Both the position numbers and the translations under genes were made by a program. The notes under the pieces were generated by a model, which made no database searches, was not told the DNA's origin, and saw nothing but the letters and a program-made list of their open reading frames with translations. A stretch of DNA of 64,000 bases, from positions 248,001 to 312,000 of the forward strand of contig JAKLIP010000001.1 in assembly GCA_022709545.1 (NCBI GenBank), in the 5' to 3' direction. Every line of letters begins with the position of its first letter. The stretch's first letter is position 1. This stretch comes from Patescibacteria group bacterium (GTDB lineage Bacteria > Patescibacteriota > Minisyncoccia > Moranbacterales > GWC2-37-73). Positions 41,760 through 51,068 of the stretch are shown piece after piece.

Positions 41760-42467
41760 ATGGCATTAGTATTTGATATTGAAACGATAGGAGAGAATTT
41801 TGACGCTCTTGACCAAACGACCCAGGAGGTTCTTACACGTTGGATAAAAAGAGAATCAGATACTAAGGAAGAATATGAAAAAGCTCTGGAGGATCTTAAA
41901 AACGGACTTGGATTTTCTCCGCTGACTGGAGAAATCGTGGCTATTGGTGTTTATGATACTGAAAAAGATAAAGGTGCTGTATATTTTCAAGCTCCAGATG
42001 GAAAAGTAGATAATTCAGAAATGGGTAATATCAAATACAGAGTATTGGGAGAAAAAGAAATTCTGGAACAATTCTGGAATCTAGCTGAAAAATACAATGA
42101 GTTCGTAAGTTTTAATGGACGCATGTTTGACGTGCCTTTTCTAATGATACGCAGCTCTATAAATGAAATAAGACCGTCAAAAAATCTCCTAGCTAACCGC
42201 TACCTGTCAAGTCAACCTAAAAACGCCATGCATATTGATCTCTTGGATCAATTTACTTTCTATGGCGCCGTGAGAAAAAAGGGTAATCTACATCTTTGGT
42301 CACGCGCTTTTGGCATAAAAAGCCCAAAAGCCAGTGGCATAACTGGTGATGATGTGGGAAAACTATTTAAAGAAAAAAAGTTTTTCGAAATTGCCAAATA
42401 CAATGCCGGCGATCTCATAGCGACCAAGGAATTATATGAGAATTGGGAAAAATTTATAAAATTCTGA
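41760..42467 (+). CDS. PolB-like 3'-5' exonuclease
   Basis: 235 aa. DEDD exonuclease motifs: FDIETIGENF (Exo I, D and E), FVSFNGRMFDVPFL (Exo II) and KYNAGDLIATKEL (Exo III, YxxxD). A stand-alone proofreading-like domain without polymerase. It probably acts in repair or RNA/DNA end trimming. The stop codon abuts the stop of the convergent nuclease gene with no spacer. Confidence 0.82.
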   Translation: MALVFDIETIGENFDALDQTTQEVLTRWIKRESDTKEEYEKALEDLKNGLGFSPLTGEIVAIGVYDTEKDKGAVYFQAPDGKVDNSEMGNIKYRVLGEKEILEQFWNLAEKYNEFVSFNGRMFDVPFLMIRSSINEIRPSKNLLANRYLSSQPKNAMHIDLLDQFTFYGAVRKKGNLHLWSRAFGIKSPKASGITGDDVGKLFKEKKFFEIAKYNAGDLIATKELYENWEKFIKF

Positions 42468-43595
42468 TTATTTTTTCTTAACAGTCAGACTTTTAGTTTC
42501 TTTATCTACAGCTTTTGCATTTTCAACTTTTTTTTGCACGGAAGGGGAAAGAACGCCCATTATATTTTTTAGAGCAATGCCATCAACTTTCAGTATTACA
42601 TCCCATTTATCCAAAGGTTCCAGGATATCCCGGAGCTTTTTTTCATCGTATTTGTAAGTTTTCCTGATTGACTGTGCAATAACTCCTTCTTCGCCAAAAA
42701 CCCTTTCAACGCCTTCCTGCTGCATATACTGGGTTATTTTTTCCTGGAGTTCTGCCAGTCTTTCTTTAGTGGAAGTAATAGCTGATTTTAAATTTATATA
42801 GTCGCTAATAGCCGCATTGATTTCCGCTGTATCAATTTTCCTTTCTTCTTTGAATTTATGCTTCCACATCGGACAAATTTTCTGATAGCCGCACCAATCA
42901 CAGAGCGGCGTTACATTTGGTTCAAATTTTCCTTCTTCAATAGCTGCAATGACATCCAGGAAAATTTTATTGGCATTTTCCAGCTGCTCTTTTGTTCGTG
43001 TAGAACTCAGTTTTACTCCATGCTTGAGATAATAAAGACTGACTGTAATTTTATCTAAATTTTTTATTTCTTTTGGATAGCGCGCCAAAAATGCATTCAG
43101 ATAAATAGACAACTGCAGATCATTGTCTACTTTTTCCTGGGATGGCATTTTTTTGGTTGTTTTATAATCAATAATTTCATATCCATCTTCAGTTTTGTCT
43201 ATGCGATCAATTATCCCGGAAGTAATATGTTTTGATCCGTCAGGAGAATCAATTTCAACTGCAAACCGGCTTTCCAAATCAACTATGTTTGCATCCGCCG
43301 GATTATTTTTCTTGTAATAATCCTGGATCATGGCTACACCTTGGGAAAAAGCCGATCTTTCCTCCAGCTCATTTTCAAAAACATCACTGTTCCAATTTTT
43401 GGAAAAATAATCCAGAGCTTCTTCAAGTTTTGGCTGAAGCAGGGAAGGAGAATGGATAAATTTCAGAGTAGCGTGCATCAGCGTGCCGAAAACAGCCTCT
43501 TTGCTCTTAGGCTCTTTTATCTTGTCTACATTCTGAAATTTATATTTCAGCGAGCAATTTTGGTATGTATCCAGCGCTGAATAGGAAATACGCAT
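42468..43595 (-). CDS. PD-(D/E)XK nuclease, RecB/Cas4-like with Fe-S cysteines
   Basis: 375 aa. SYSALDTYQNCSLKYKF at the start, GTLMHATLKFIH, GIIDRID and EIIDYKTTK (catalytic D...D-x-K), QLSIYLNAF (motif Q) and CDWCGYQKICP. Cys14 and the three late cysteines form the 4-Cys Fe-S pattern of AddB/Cas4 nucleases. A C-terminal helical extension (about 250-375) is not part of the core. Likely DNA end processing. No CRISPR array or cas gene is near, so not a Cas4. Confidence 0.85.
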   Translation of the reverse strand: MRISYSALDTYQNCSLKYKFQNVDKIKEPKSKEAVFGTLMHATLKFIHSPSLLQPKLEEALDYFSKNWNSDVFENELEERSAFSQGVAMIQDYYKKNNPADANIVDLESRFAVEIDSPDGSKHITSGIIDRIDKTEDGYEIIDYKTTKKMPSQEKVDNDLQLSIYLNAFLARYPKEIKNLDKITVSLYYLKHGVKLSSTRTKEQLENANKIFLDVIAAIEEGKFEPNVTPLCDWCGYQKICPMWKHKFKEERKIDTAEINAAISDYINLKSAITSTKERLAELQEKITQYMQQEGVERVFGEEGVIAQSIRKTYKYDEKKLRDILEPLDKWDVILKVDGIALKNIMGVLSPSVQKKVENAKAVDKETKSLTVKKK

Positions 43596-43652
43596 TTGTT
43601 TATTTTTTTAGTTCGTACTTTTTAACCATAGTAATTATAACAGGCTAGGGAA

Positions 43653-43681
43653 TTGACAGCAATTTAATATCGTCTTATTAT
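43653..43681 (+). promoter_or_regulatory. Promoter of the Fe-S assembly operon
   Basis: TTGACA (43653-43658), 17-nt spacer, TATTAT (43676-43681). Confidence 0.8.
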
Positions 43682-43688
43682 TAAAGCA

Positions 43689-43701
43689 TACTAAATTAGT
43701 A
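43689..43701 (+). promoter_or_regulatory. Palindromic operator candidate for the Rrf2 regulator
   Basis: TACTAA-A-TTAGTA, a perfect 13-nt palindrome 8 nt after the -10, covering the likely transcription start. Its position suits autorepression by the Rrf2 protein encoded directly downstream. Confidence 0.6.
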
Positions 43702-43711
43702 GGGATTAAAT

Positions 43712-44101
43712 ATGCAATTTTCAACTAAAGCAGGGTATGGACTGAGAGCTATAACCAATTTGGCTAAATGTTTTCCTGAACAAAAAACTATAAAAGAAAT
43801 CGCCAAAGAAGAAAATATTTCCCAAAAATACTTGGAACGTATTTTGGGTATTCTAAATAAAAATAATTTAGTGATTAGCCATAAAGGAAAGAGCGGTGGA
43901 TATATTCTGGCCAAAAATCCAAAAAAAATAAATGTTGGGGAAATTATTGAAATATTAGAAGGAACAATAGCTCCTATGAGATGTGTGGGTCAGTTTTGTT
44001 CAGCTAAAAAAAGGTGTCCATCCAGCATAGTCTGGGATAAACTAGGAAAACAAATAAGAAAGACTTTATACAATATAAAATTAAGTGAATTAATAAAATA
44101 A
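43712..44101 (+). CDS. Rrf2 family Fe-S-type regulator (IscR-like)
   Basis: 129 aa. It starts MQFSTKAGYGLRAITNLAKC, the Rrf2 winged-helix beginning. The recognition helix region is ISQKYLERILGIL, then SGGYILAK. Three cysteines CVGQFCSAKKRC (about 91-102) match the cluster-binding loop of IscR. It probably senses Fe-S status and represses its own operon through the palindrome at 43689. IscS and IscU follow. Confidence 0.9.
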   Translation: MQFSTKAGYGLRAITNLAKCFPEQKTIKEIAKEENISQKYLERILGILNKNNLVISHKGKSGGYILAKNPKKINVGEIIEILEGTIAPMRCVGQFCSAKKRCPSSIVWDKLGKQIRKTLYNIKLSELIK

Positions 44102-44125
44102 TTCTTAGTTAATGCTAAAAAACCT

Positions 44126-45355
44126 ATGAATAAGAAACGGATTTATTTAGACTATGCAGCTACAACACCAGCCGATCAAAAAGTTTTAAAGGCTATGTTG
44201 CCTTATTTTTCAGAAAAATTCGGCAATGCTATGTCTGTGCACGGTTTCGGACAGGAAGCTTTGGAGGCTGTTGATAATTCACGCGCAGAAATCGCCAATT
44301 TTTTTAATTGTTCGCCTAGTGAAATTATTTTTACTTCTGGCGCAACAGAAAGCAATAATTTAGCCATAAAGGGAAGCATACACTCTTTTTATTCAATTCC
44401 CAGAAAAGCAGGAGAAAAACCGCATATTATTACCACTAAATTCGAGCATCATTGTATTTTAGATGCTTGCAAAATAGTTGAGAAAGATGGCTTAGCCCAA
44501 ATTTCATATATTTCGCCAGGTCGCGATGGCATTGTGTCTTTAAAAGAAATTGAAAAAGCTATTCAGCCAAACACTATTCTTATTTCTGTTATGTATGTAA
44601 ACAACGAAGTTGGAACTGTGCAACCTATAGCAGAAATTGGAAAAATGCTGGAGAAAATAAATAGTCAAAGAATCGGCAATAAATTGCCTCACATATCATT
44701 TCATACCGACGCTACGCAGGCAGTTAATTATTTCAATTGTAATGTTAATGATCTCAATGTAGACCTACTTTCCATATCCGGACATAAAATATACGGACCA
44801 AAGGGCGTTGGCCTGCTTTATGTGCGCAAAGGAACTCCTATAAAACGCATCCAGGATGGTGGCGATCAGGAATATAAGATGCGTGCCGGAACCCATAATG
44901 TTCCGGGAATCGTGGGGCTTAGCATGGCTATCAGCATGATAAAGACTCCGGAAATGCAGAAAAAAATAAAAGAAATAAAAAGTCTGCGTGATTATACAAT
45001 AAAAAGAGTGCTGAAAGAAATTCCAAAATCATATCTGAATGGCTCAGCTGAAAAACGTTCTCCTAACAATGCCAACTTCAGATTTGATGATGTAGAGGGA
45101 GAGGGCTTGATTCTTTCACTCGACATAGAAGGAATTGCCGGTTCAACAGGTTCTGCCTGTTCTTCTGGAGCCCTAGAGCCATCGCATGTGCTTCTCTCAT
45201 TGGGACTTAAGCATGAGCAGGCACATGGAAGCCTTAGAGTCACATTTGGCAAGCATACAACTAAAAAAGAGATTGATATTTTTATAACTAAGCTTAAGGA
45301 AATTGTGAAAAGACTGCGAAAAATTTCCGGCAACGTTATGAAAGAATTTAAATAA
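44126..45355 (+). CDS. iscS: Cysteine desulfurase (NifS/IscS)
   Basis: 409 aa. PLP enzyme that takes sulfur from cysteine for Fe-S clusters and tRNA thiolation. YLDYAATTPAD start, FTSGATESNNLAIKG, PLP lysine in SISGHKIYGPKG and the active Cys loop GSTGSACSSGALEPSHVL. A full-length group-I enzyme. Second gene of the Rrf2-IscS-IscU operon. Confidence 0.95.
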   Translation: MNKKRIYLDYAATTPADQKVLKAMLPYFSEKFGNAMSVHGFGQEALEAVDNSRAEIANFFNCSPSEIIFTSGATESNNLAIKGSIHSFYSIPRKAGEKPHIITTKFEHHCILDACKIVEKDGLAQISYISPGRDGIVSLKEIEKAIQPNTILISVMYVNNEVGTVQPIAEIGKMLEKINSQRIGNKLPHISFHTDATQAVNYFNCNVNDLNVDLLSISGHKIYGPKGVGLLYVRKGTPIKRIQDGGDQEYKMRAGTHNVPGIVGLSMAISMIKTPEMQKKIKEIKSLRDYTIKRVLKEIPKSYLNGSAEKRSPNNANFRFDDVEGEGLILSLDIEGIAGSTGSACSSGALEPSHVLLSLGLKHEQAHGSLRVTFGKHTTKKEIDIFITKLKEIVKRLRKISGNVMKEFK

Positions 45356-45368
45356 TTAAAATAATTTT

Positions 45369-45800
45369 ATGAATTTAAGATATTCTAAAAAAGTCATAGA
45401 GCATTTTACCCATCCGCATAATCAGGGAGTAATAAAAAATCCTGACGGAGTTGGCATCGTTGGAAATCCCAAATGCGGAGACATTATGCGCATGTATATA
45501 AAAGTTTACAAAAATAAGAAAGGTGGGGAAATAATTAAAGATGTTAAATTTGAAACTTTAGGTTGCGGTGCAGCTATTTCCACATCTTCCATTGCCACCG
45601 AAATGTCCAAAGGCAAAAGCCTGGACGAAGTTATGACTATCACAAACAAGCAAGTCGCTGATGAACTTGGCGGTTTACCAGCAGCAAAACTGCATTGCAG
45701 CAATCTGGCCGCTGACGCACTTCATAAAGCGATTGAAAATTATAAGTACCGTAATAAAAAAACATCAAACAAAAACTATGGCAAAATTAAGAAAACTTAA
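45369..45800 (+). CDS. iscU: Iron-sulfur cluster scaffold IscU
   Basis: 143 aa. The three ligand cysteines are in GNPKCGDIM, GCGAAISTSS and KLHCSNLAADAL. It receives sulfur from IscS and builds [2Fe-2S]/[4Fe-4S] clusters. The C-terminal 15 residues are Lys/Asn-rich. The next gene starts 23 nt before its stop. No hscBA or ferredoxin follows in this operon. Confidence 0.94.
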   Translation: MNLRYSKKVIEHFTHPHNQGVIKNPDGVGIVGNPKCGDIMRMYIKVYKNKKGGEIIKDVKFETLGCGAAISTSSIATEMSKGKSLDEVMTITNKQVADELGGLPAAKLHCSNLAADALHKAIENYKYRNKKTSNKNYGKIKKT

Positions 45801-46191
45801 ACATCAAGACAAGAAGAGAGTTGAAAGACTTCTCTGCCAGCTGACAGGAAAAGAGACGAAGATAAACATAAAATCCCTTATAAAAGACAAGGGCTGTAAT
45901 TGTATTGTTATTGAAGAAAATAAACAGGTAATAGGTTTCGGATCATTGATAGTCCATCAAGTTCCTTGTGAGGGTTATGTGGCAAGAATAGAAGATGTTG
46001 TCATAGACTCTGCCTGGAGGGGGAAGGGGCATGGGAAAAGGCTTACAAAAGAACTTATAGCCATAGCAAAAAATAAAAAAGTAAAAAAAATAAATTTAAC
46101 CAGCAATCCCAAAAGGATAACAGCCAGAAATTTATACAAAAATATGGGATTTGAAATTTATAATACCGGAGTTTTTAAAATGGATCTATAA
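45778..46191 (+). CDS. GNAT family N-acetyltransferase
   Basis: 137 aa from ATG 45778, overlapping iscU. The longer frame from 45661 lies wholly inside iscU and its extra residues are unlike GNATs. Acetyl-CoA site VIDSAWRGKGHGKRLTKELI (usual RxxGxG/A) and the C-terminal RNLYKNMGFE are clear. Substrate unknown. Last gene of the Fe-S operon, followed by a terminator. Confidence 0.85.
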   Translation: MAKLRKLKHQDKKRVERLLCQLTGKETKINIKSLIKDKGCNCIVIEENKQVIGFGSLIVHQVPCEGYVARIEDVVIDSAWRGKGHGKRLTKELIAIAKNKKVKKINLTSNPKRITARNLYKNMGFEIYNTGVFKMDL

Positions 46192-46204
46192 ATTAGGGAA
46201 CAAT

Positions 46205-46236
46205 GGTCATTTGGCAGAAAAATGGCCTTTCTTTGT
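46205..46236 (+). terminator. Terminator of the Fe-S operon
   Basis: GGTCATTT (46205-46212) pairs with AAATGGCC (46220-46227) with one G-U pair, then TTTCTTTG. Confidence 0.65.
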
Positions 46237-46866
46237 ATGTATACTACGTCGCACAATATATCTTTTGCGACATTATATCTAAATATAAACCCCTCTAGTA
46301 ATCCTTTTAACCGCTTTACTCTTTACTAAATAGCCTTTTTACATTTTCCAGAAATTAAAATTATAAAAATATTTTTTCTTATTTCTCTCTGTTTCCTATA
46401 TATCTACATATGTCCAAACCTTTTTATTTTTTAATTTTTAATTTCAAGCAACTCTTAGATACATATATGTATACTCCTTTGTACCCATTTCTTTCAGAAA
46501 TTGCCTCTTTCTAAAAACTTTACCTATTTTGAATACACTGAGGCATACATCTACCTATCCAAAAAACTACTCAAACCAGGCAGAAGCAAAAATGGCTAAC
46601 AGGAGATATGTCTATGTATTCCCGATTTCCATTATTTTAAAAATATTTTTAAAAAAATAAAAAAAATAAAAAAATATTTTCAGAAATAAAAAATAAAAAA
46701 ATCAGACCTTAAAAAAATCTGAATCAGTAGGGAAGAGCTGCTTTTAAAAATAATTTATAAGATATTTATTTTATATTGCCTTATAGCTATAGAACTATAT
46801 ATTCTTCCCTTTTTTATAACCTATTATATTATGTCGCACAACCTTTAATAGGTGATTCAAGTAAAA
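46237..46866. other. Long AT-rich intergenic region with short repeats
   Basis: No ORF with convincing protein character was found in about 630 bases. It contains GTCGCA...TGCGAC (46249-46254 with 46267-46272; a 6-bp hairpin), the same GTCGCACAA string again at 46833-46841, the palindrome ATACATATATGTAT (46459-46472) and a tract of A's near 46646-46700. No tRNA, tmRNA or RNase P signature was recognised. It lies between convergent transcripts, so it might hold a small RNA or be spacer. Confidence 0.4.
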
Positions 46867-48186
46867 TTAATTATATATTATCATCTGATCTATTGAAGTT
46901 TTACTGGAAGAACCTAAGGCACCCACCAAAGCTCTTGAAGTATCCAAGAATATATTGGCTCCAAAGTATGGATCATGAACCACATACTTCCCTGCTGCGT
47001 CCTTATGGTGAATCACAACATAATGTCCCTGACTGCCGTTGCTTTTTTTAATATATACAATGACAGGATTACCCTTTTTGATCTGGCTATCAATAGTTGA
47101 CCAACTTACATTTCCATGAGACTTGCTGGAAATTAAGGATACTTTAGGACTTGACCATGAACTTGGCCAGTTTATAAGATCGCCATAAAATATGGGCTTA
47201 CTGGCAAGATATCCAGGTGTTATGGAACCTCCATGTTCAGTGAAAACCATGGCTACAGAAGTCACTGCACATCCGTAATTTTTCATCTTAGTTCTTGTAT
47301 TTCCTATGTTTTTATTGCCCCATCTACTGTCCCATTGTGAATAATACCAGCTGGTTGAAGCAAAGTATTTTGAATCAGGTTTGGGATATGAATCTGCACT
47401 AAGTCCGCTGGCGGAAAAATAATCATCTATGTTTAACAATTCATTCTTTTGTGCTTCAATCTTAGCCAAAAGCTTCTGATAACGCTGTTCTTCGCCTTGA
47501 GTTTCACTCAGAAGACTCTGTTTTTGATCTTTTATCGAATTCAAATCATCATTTTTTTCCTGCAATTCTTGATTCTTGCTCAAAAATTCACTTTTTTTCT
47601 GATCAAGCTGATTGTTTTCTTCATTCAGATCCTCCTTGATTTTTTTGATTATATCAATCAGCTCCTTTATTTTATCTCCTGTCTGTGAAATCCTGTCTTC
47701 TTTTACCATAAAAGATTTCAGATTTCCGCCGGAAAGGTACGTGAAAAAAGGACTTGTGTTGCTTGATTCATAATAAACCTGCATGATCTGACCGAGCAAT
47801 TCTTTATTCCCTTCAATCATAGCTTCATTTTCTTTTATCTCTTTCTGTATTCTTATTATTTGGTCGTTTAAATCTTCGATTTGTTTTGAAATCATTTTCA
47901 TCTGATTTTCTATCTGCCCTATACTGGCATCTGTTATAGATATCTGGTTGCTTAATGTCTCTCCTTGTTTTTGCTTGATCTCAATAATCTTTCTGTAGGT
48001 CTCGGCTTTTTCATCTAGTTCTTTTAGTTCTTCTTTGTCATCTGCAGAAAGAGAGCCTGTACCTGAAATATTGTTTATGCTCTCAGCTTTGACCCCGCAA
48101 AAAATTAAAAAGGCAGCAAAAAACAACATTGCTCCCATGAGAAATTTAATTTTATCCGTAAAGCTGTTTTTTATTTTTATATTCAT
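46867..48186 (-). CDS. Secreted C39-type cysteine peptidase with EnvC-like coiled coil
   Basis: 439 aa from ATG 48186. N-terminal hydrophobic signal (about 12-30), then a long coiled coil (about 45-250) with the pattern of EnvC/CwlO hook domains, and a C39_2 papain-like domain (about 280-439). Its active residues are visible: Cys in NYGCAVTSVAMV, His in QGHYVVIHH and Asp/Asn in YVVHDPYFG. It likely cuts peptides in the cell wall or processes surface protein. In most bacteria this coiled coil is joined to an M23 or NlpC/P60 domain, so the combination is unusual. It follows the GltX frame closely on the minus strand. Confidence 0.82.
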   Translation of the reverse strand: MNIKIKNSFTDKIKFLMGAMLFFAAFLIFCGVKAESINNISGTGSLSADDKEELKELDEKAETYRKIIEIKQKQGETLSNQISITDASIGQIENQMKMISKQIEDLNDQIIRIQKEIKENEAMIEGNKELLGQIMQVYYESSNTSPFFTYLSGGNLKSFMVKEDRISQTGDKIKELIDIIKKIKEDLNEENNQLDQKKSEFLSKNQELQEKNDDLNSIKDQKQSLLSETQGEEQRYQKLLAKIEAQKNELLNIDDYFSASGLSADSYPKPDSKYFASTSWYYSQWDSRWGNKNIGNTRTKMKNYGCAVTSVAMVFTEHGGSITPGYLASKPIFYGDLINWPSSWSSPKVSLISSKSHGNVSWSTIDSQIKKGNPVIVYIKKSNGSQGHYVVIHHKDAAGKYVVHDPYFGANIFLDTSRALVGALGSSSKTSIDQMIIYN

Positions 48187-48200
48187 CTGCACTTTTAAAC

Positions 48201-50396
48201 TTATATTAATCCCAAGGCCTGATTGATGCGTTTTAATGTTTCTTTTTTGCCAATCACCCAAGCAACTTCAAATGGTGAGGGTGATTTTTTTTCTCCCGTT
48301 AGAGCTACTCTAAGGGGCCACAATAAATCCCCTCGTTTTTCTCCTGCAGCTTCCAGCAGCTTCTCTTCTAAATTTTTCAAATTCCAGTTCTCGCCGGAAA
48401 TTCCAGCCAGGACTTTTTCCGAAGTTTCCAGTGAATTTTTAATCTCCTCATCGGTAATTGATTTCCAGCGCAGCATCTCTTTATTGCACGAAATATCCTG
48501 AAAGAAAAATTTATTCTCCTCTCCGACATCTGAAAATTTTATGAGTCTGTCTTTTTCTACTGTCAGAACTTTTTTCAAATACTCTGCTGATTTTTTTTCT
48601 TGCTGAGCATTAGTATAAAAATCCTTCTTCTCAAAAAATCGCAGTGCATTTTTATATAGATCTTCATCACTCATTTTTTTAATATATTGCGCATTGATCC
48701 AGTCTAATTTTTTCAGGTCAAAAATCGCTCCGGCTTTATGGACTTTTCCAAGCTCGAATTTATCAATCAATTCTTGTATTGAAAAAATTTCCTGCACACT
48801 TCCCTCCCCTGGATTCCATCCCAAGAGTGCTACGAAATTAATGATTGCTTCTTTAAGATATCCTTTGCTGATATAATCTTCCACCGACACATCCCCCTGC
48901 CGTTTGGAAAGTTTGGATTTGTCAGAATTCAAAAGCAACGGTAAATGTGCAAATTCAGGAATTTCCCAGCCAAAATTTTGGTACAATTGAACATATTTTG
49001 GAGTACTGGAGACATATTCCTCGCCACGGATAACATGAGTAATCCCCATCAGATGATCATCGATGACATTGGCAAAATTATAAGTCGGATAACCGTCCGA
49101 TTTAAGAAGCACTTGGTCATCCAATAAATCATTTTTTATTTTTACTTTTCCGCGGATTAAATCTTCATATTCCGTAAATCCCTCCGTGTTTATTTTTTGG
49201 CGGATGACATATTTTTCTCCTTGTTCGATTCTTTTGGCAGTTTCTTCAACGCTTAATTTCAGGCAACACTTGTTATACATCGGGGCTTGTTTGCTGGCTA
49301 TCTGTTCATTCCTCATCTGTTCAAGTTTTTCCGGCGTGCAGAAACAATGATAAGCCTTGCCACTTTCAACAAGTTCGTCGGCATATTTTTTATATATATC
49401 CAGACGTTCCGATTGCACATATGGCCCGAAATCCCCTTTCTGCAAAACTTTTCCATTTTCAATAAAAACTCCTTCAGAATATTCAAAGCCTGCCCAATTT
49501 ATAATATCAATAAGTTTTTCTAAAGCATCCTGGACATATCTTTTTTGGTCCGTATCTTCAATCCTCAGAATAAAATCGCCTTTATTTTTTTTAGCAAAAA
49601 GATAGGCATAAAGCGCAGTACGGAAATTGCCGACATGCATATAGCCGGTCGGCGACGGTGCGAAACGTACTCTTACTTTTTTTTCTGAACTTTTCATTTG
49701 TTTGGAAAATAATATTTTTACCGGAAAAATTACAACGGCATTGATTATTCTTTTTATTCTTTTTGGCTGTAAAATGAGCCTCCAAAGCCATTCTAAGCCA
49801 AGATTTTGCATTATTTTTGGGGCACGCTTCACTTTTCCGGTGATAAAATCAAAACTGCCACCTATTCCTATGGCCAATCCGATTATATCATTTTTCAGAG
49901 AATTAATAAACTTTTCCTGCTCTGGAGCCCCGAAATTGCAAAAAAATAAATTACTATCCGAATTTAGAAGTTTATAACCAACACTTCGTGGATCAATATC
50001 ATCTCCGAAAAATTGTACATTAGGGTATTTCAAACTTAAAGCACTTTTTACTTCTTTATAGGAACTTAGTCCGTTCTTGTTTACGGCCAAAAATACCGAA
50101 AAATTTTTTTCATCCGCAATTTTCAAAATTTCATGCATCAAGTCAGCTCCTGGCATTCTTTCTTTCAGCCATTTTCCGAATCTTAAAAAAGCAAACTTGA
50201 TTCCTATCCCATCTCCAATATTAAGATCACAAGAATTTAAAATATTTTTAAATTCTTCATCTTTTTGTGTTTCCAGTATGAATTCTGGATTTACAGTTGC
50301 AATCTGATGGAATTTTCCGTCACTCAAAAATAATTCTATTTTTTCAAGAATTTCTTTTTTGGAAAAATTATCAATCCTGATTCCTAAAATATCCAT
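48201..50396 (-). CDS. gltX: WecG/TagA glycosyltransferase fused in frame to glutamyl-tRNA synthetase
   Basis: 731 aa, one uninterrupted frame. Residues 1-233 are a GT26 (WecG/TagA/CpsF) transferase: TVNPEFILETQKD, NIGDGIGIKFAF, PGADLM and GSFDFITGKVKRAPK. Residues 234-731 (498 aa, full length) are a class I GluRS starting MKSSEKKVRVRFAPSPTGYM, with HIGH as HVGN and KMSKS as KLSKR. The junction is CAA-ATG (Q233 at 49698-49700, M234 at 49695-49697): one C-to-T change would give a TAA stop and two ordinary genes. No SD precedes the internal ATG. It is either a true fusion or a base error. Confidence 0.9.
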   Translation of the reverse strand: MDILGIRIDNFSKKEILEKIELFLSDGKFHQIATVNPEFILETQKDEEFKNILNSCDLNIGDGIGIKFAFLRFGKWLKERMPGADLMHEILKIADEKNFSVFLAVNKNGLSSYKEVKSALSLKYPNVQFFGDDIDPRSVGYKLLNSDSNLFFCNFGAPEQEKFINSLKNDIIGLAIGIGGSFDFITGKVKRAPKIMQNLGLEWLWRLILQPKRIKRIINAVVIFPVKILFSKQMKSSEKKVRVRFAPSPTGYMHVGNFRTALYAYLFAKKNKGDFILRIEDTDQKRYVQDALEKLIDIINWAGFEYSEGVFIENGKVLQKGDFGPYVQSERLDIYKKYADELVESGKAYHCFCTPEKLEQMRNEQIASKQAPMYNKCCLKLSVEETAKRIEQGEKYVIRQKINTEGFTEYEDLIRGKVKIKNDLLDDQVLLKSDGYPTYNFANVIDDHLMGITHVIRGEEYVSSTPKYVQLYQNFGWEIPEFAHLPLLLNSDKSKLSKRQGDVSVEDYISKGYLKEAIINFVALLGWNPGEGSVQEIFSIQELIDKFELGKVHKAGAIFDLKKLDWINAQYIKKMSDEDLYKNALRFFEKKDFYTNAQQEKKSAEYLKKVLTVEKDRLIKFSDVGEENKFFFQDISCNKEMLRWKSITDEEIKNSLETSEKVLAGISGENWNLKNLEEKLLEAAGEKRGDLLWPLRVALTGEKKSPSPFEVAWVIGKKETLKRINQALGLI

Positions 50397-50403
50397 ATCC
50401 TTA

Positions 50404-50943
50404 TCACAAAAGAATGCACTCTTCTAGTTTATTATATTCCGACTCTCCGCCTTTGCTTTCCATAACAAAAACTGAATCTGCCGTCATAGCCAAATTTATT
50501 TTTTCATCAATAACCGGTTTTTTTGGAAGTTCATCCCATTTTAATTTTCTTATCCTACCCAGAGTTATGTGCGGCCTGAAATTTTTGTGTTTTTGAGGAT
50601 GCATCCCAAGAGCATCTTCGATTGCCTCGTTCAGTCTTCCGAGTTCTGGATTTGGTTCTCCACTCAGCCAAATCATTTTAGGATCTTCTGTACTAGGGCC
50701 CAGTTCAATACTGTTAAAATTTATTTCAAAAGATTCAAAATTATCAGTGACTTCCCTAATTTTCTGACAAATTTCGGGAATAATGCTTTCATCGACATAA
50801 CCGATAAAAGAAACGGTTATGTGCAAATTATTTTCCTTAACCCATTTGACCGGCAAAGCAGGCCACTGGGTGGTCTTTTCTATAAGTCTTTTCCTCATTT
50901 GTTGCGGAATAGCTATTTCTACAAATATCTTTTTCTTATGCAT
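50404..50943 (-). CDS. thpR: RNA 2',3'-cyclic phosphodiesterase (ThpR, 2H family)
   Basis: 179 aa. Two HxT/S motifs: HITVSFIGYVD (about 47-52) and HITLGRIRKLK (about 144-149), with the spacing of the 2H phosphoesterases. The family cuts 2',3'-cyclic RNA ends and can ligate 2'-5'. Seven nt upstream of the WecG-GltX frame, on the same strand. Confidence 0.9.
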   Translation of the reverse strand: MHKKKIFVEIAIPQQMRKRLIEKTTQWPALPVKWVKENNLHITVSFIGYVDESIIPEICQKIREVTDNFESFEINFNSIELGPSTEDPKMIWLSGEPNPELGRLNEAIEDALGMHPQKHKNFRPHITLGRIRKLKWDELPKKPVIDEKINLAMTADSVFVMESKGGESEYNKLEECILL

Positions 50944-51068
50944 AACCTTTATTATTGCTTAAAAAGCCTTTTTATGGAGTCAGAATAGCATCTTTTAGTC
51001 ATAATTACAACAAAAAACCCGGCATTTCTCGTAAAATTTACTTGTTTCAAATTTTTTAGCAAATAAAA

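Noticed and set aside
42468-43595. Cas4 and a CRISPR-Cas locus
   Set aside because: Fold and cysteines fit, but there is no repeat array and no other cas gene in the window.
46776-47051. Plus-strand ORF of 91 aa at the edge of the C39 gene
   Set aside because: It mostly overlaps the 3' end of a well-supported minus-strand gene and shows no domain character.
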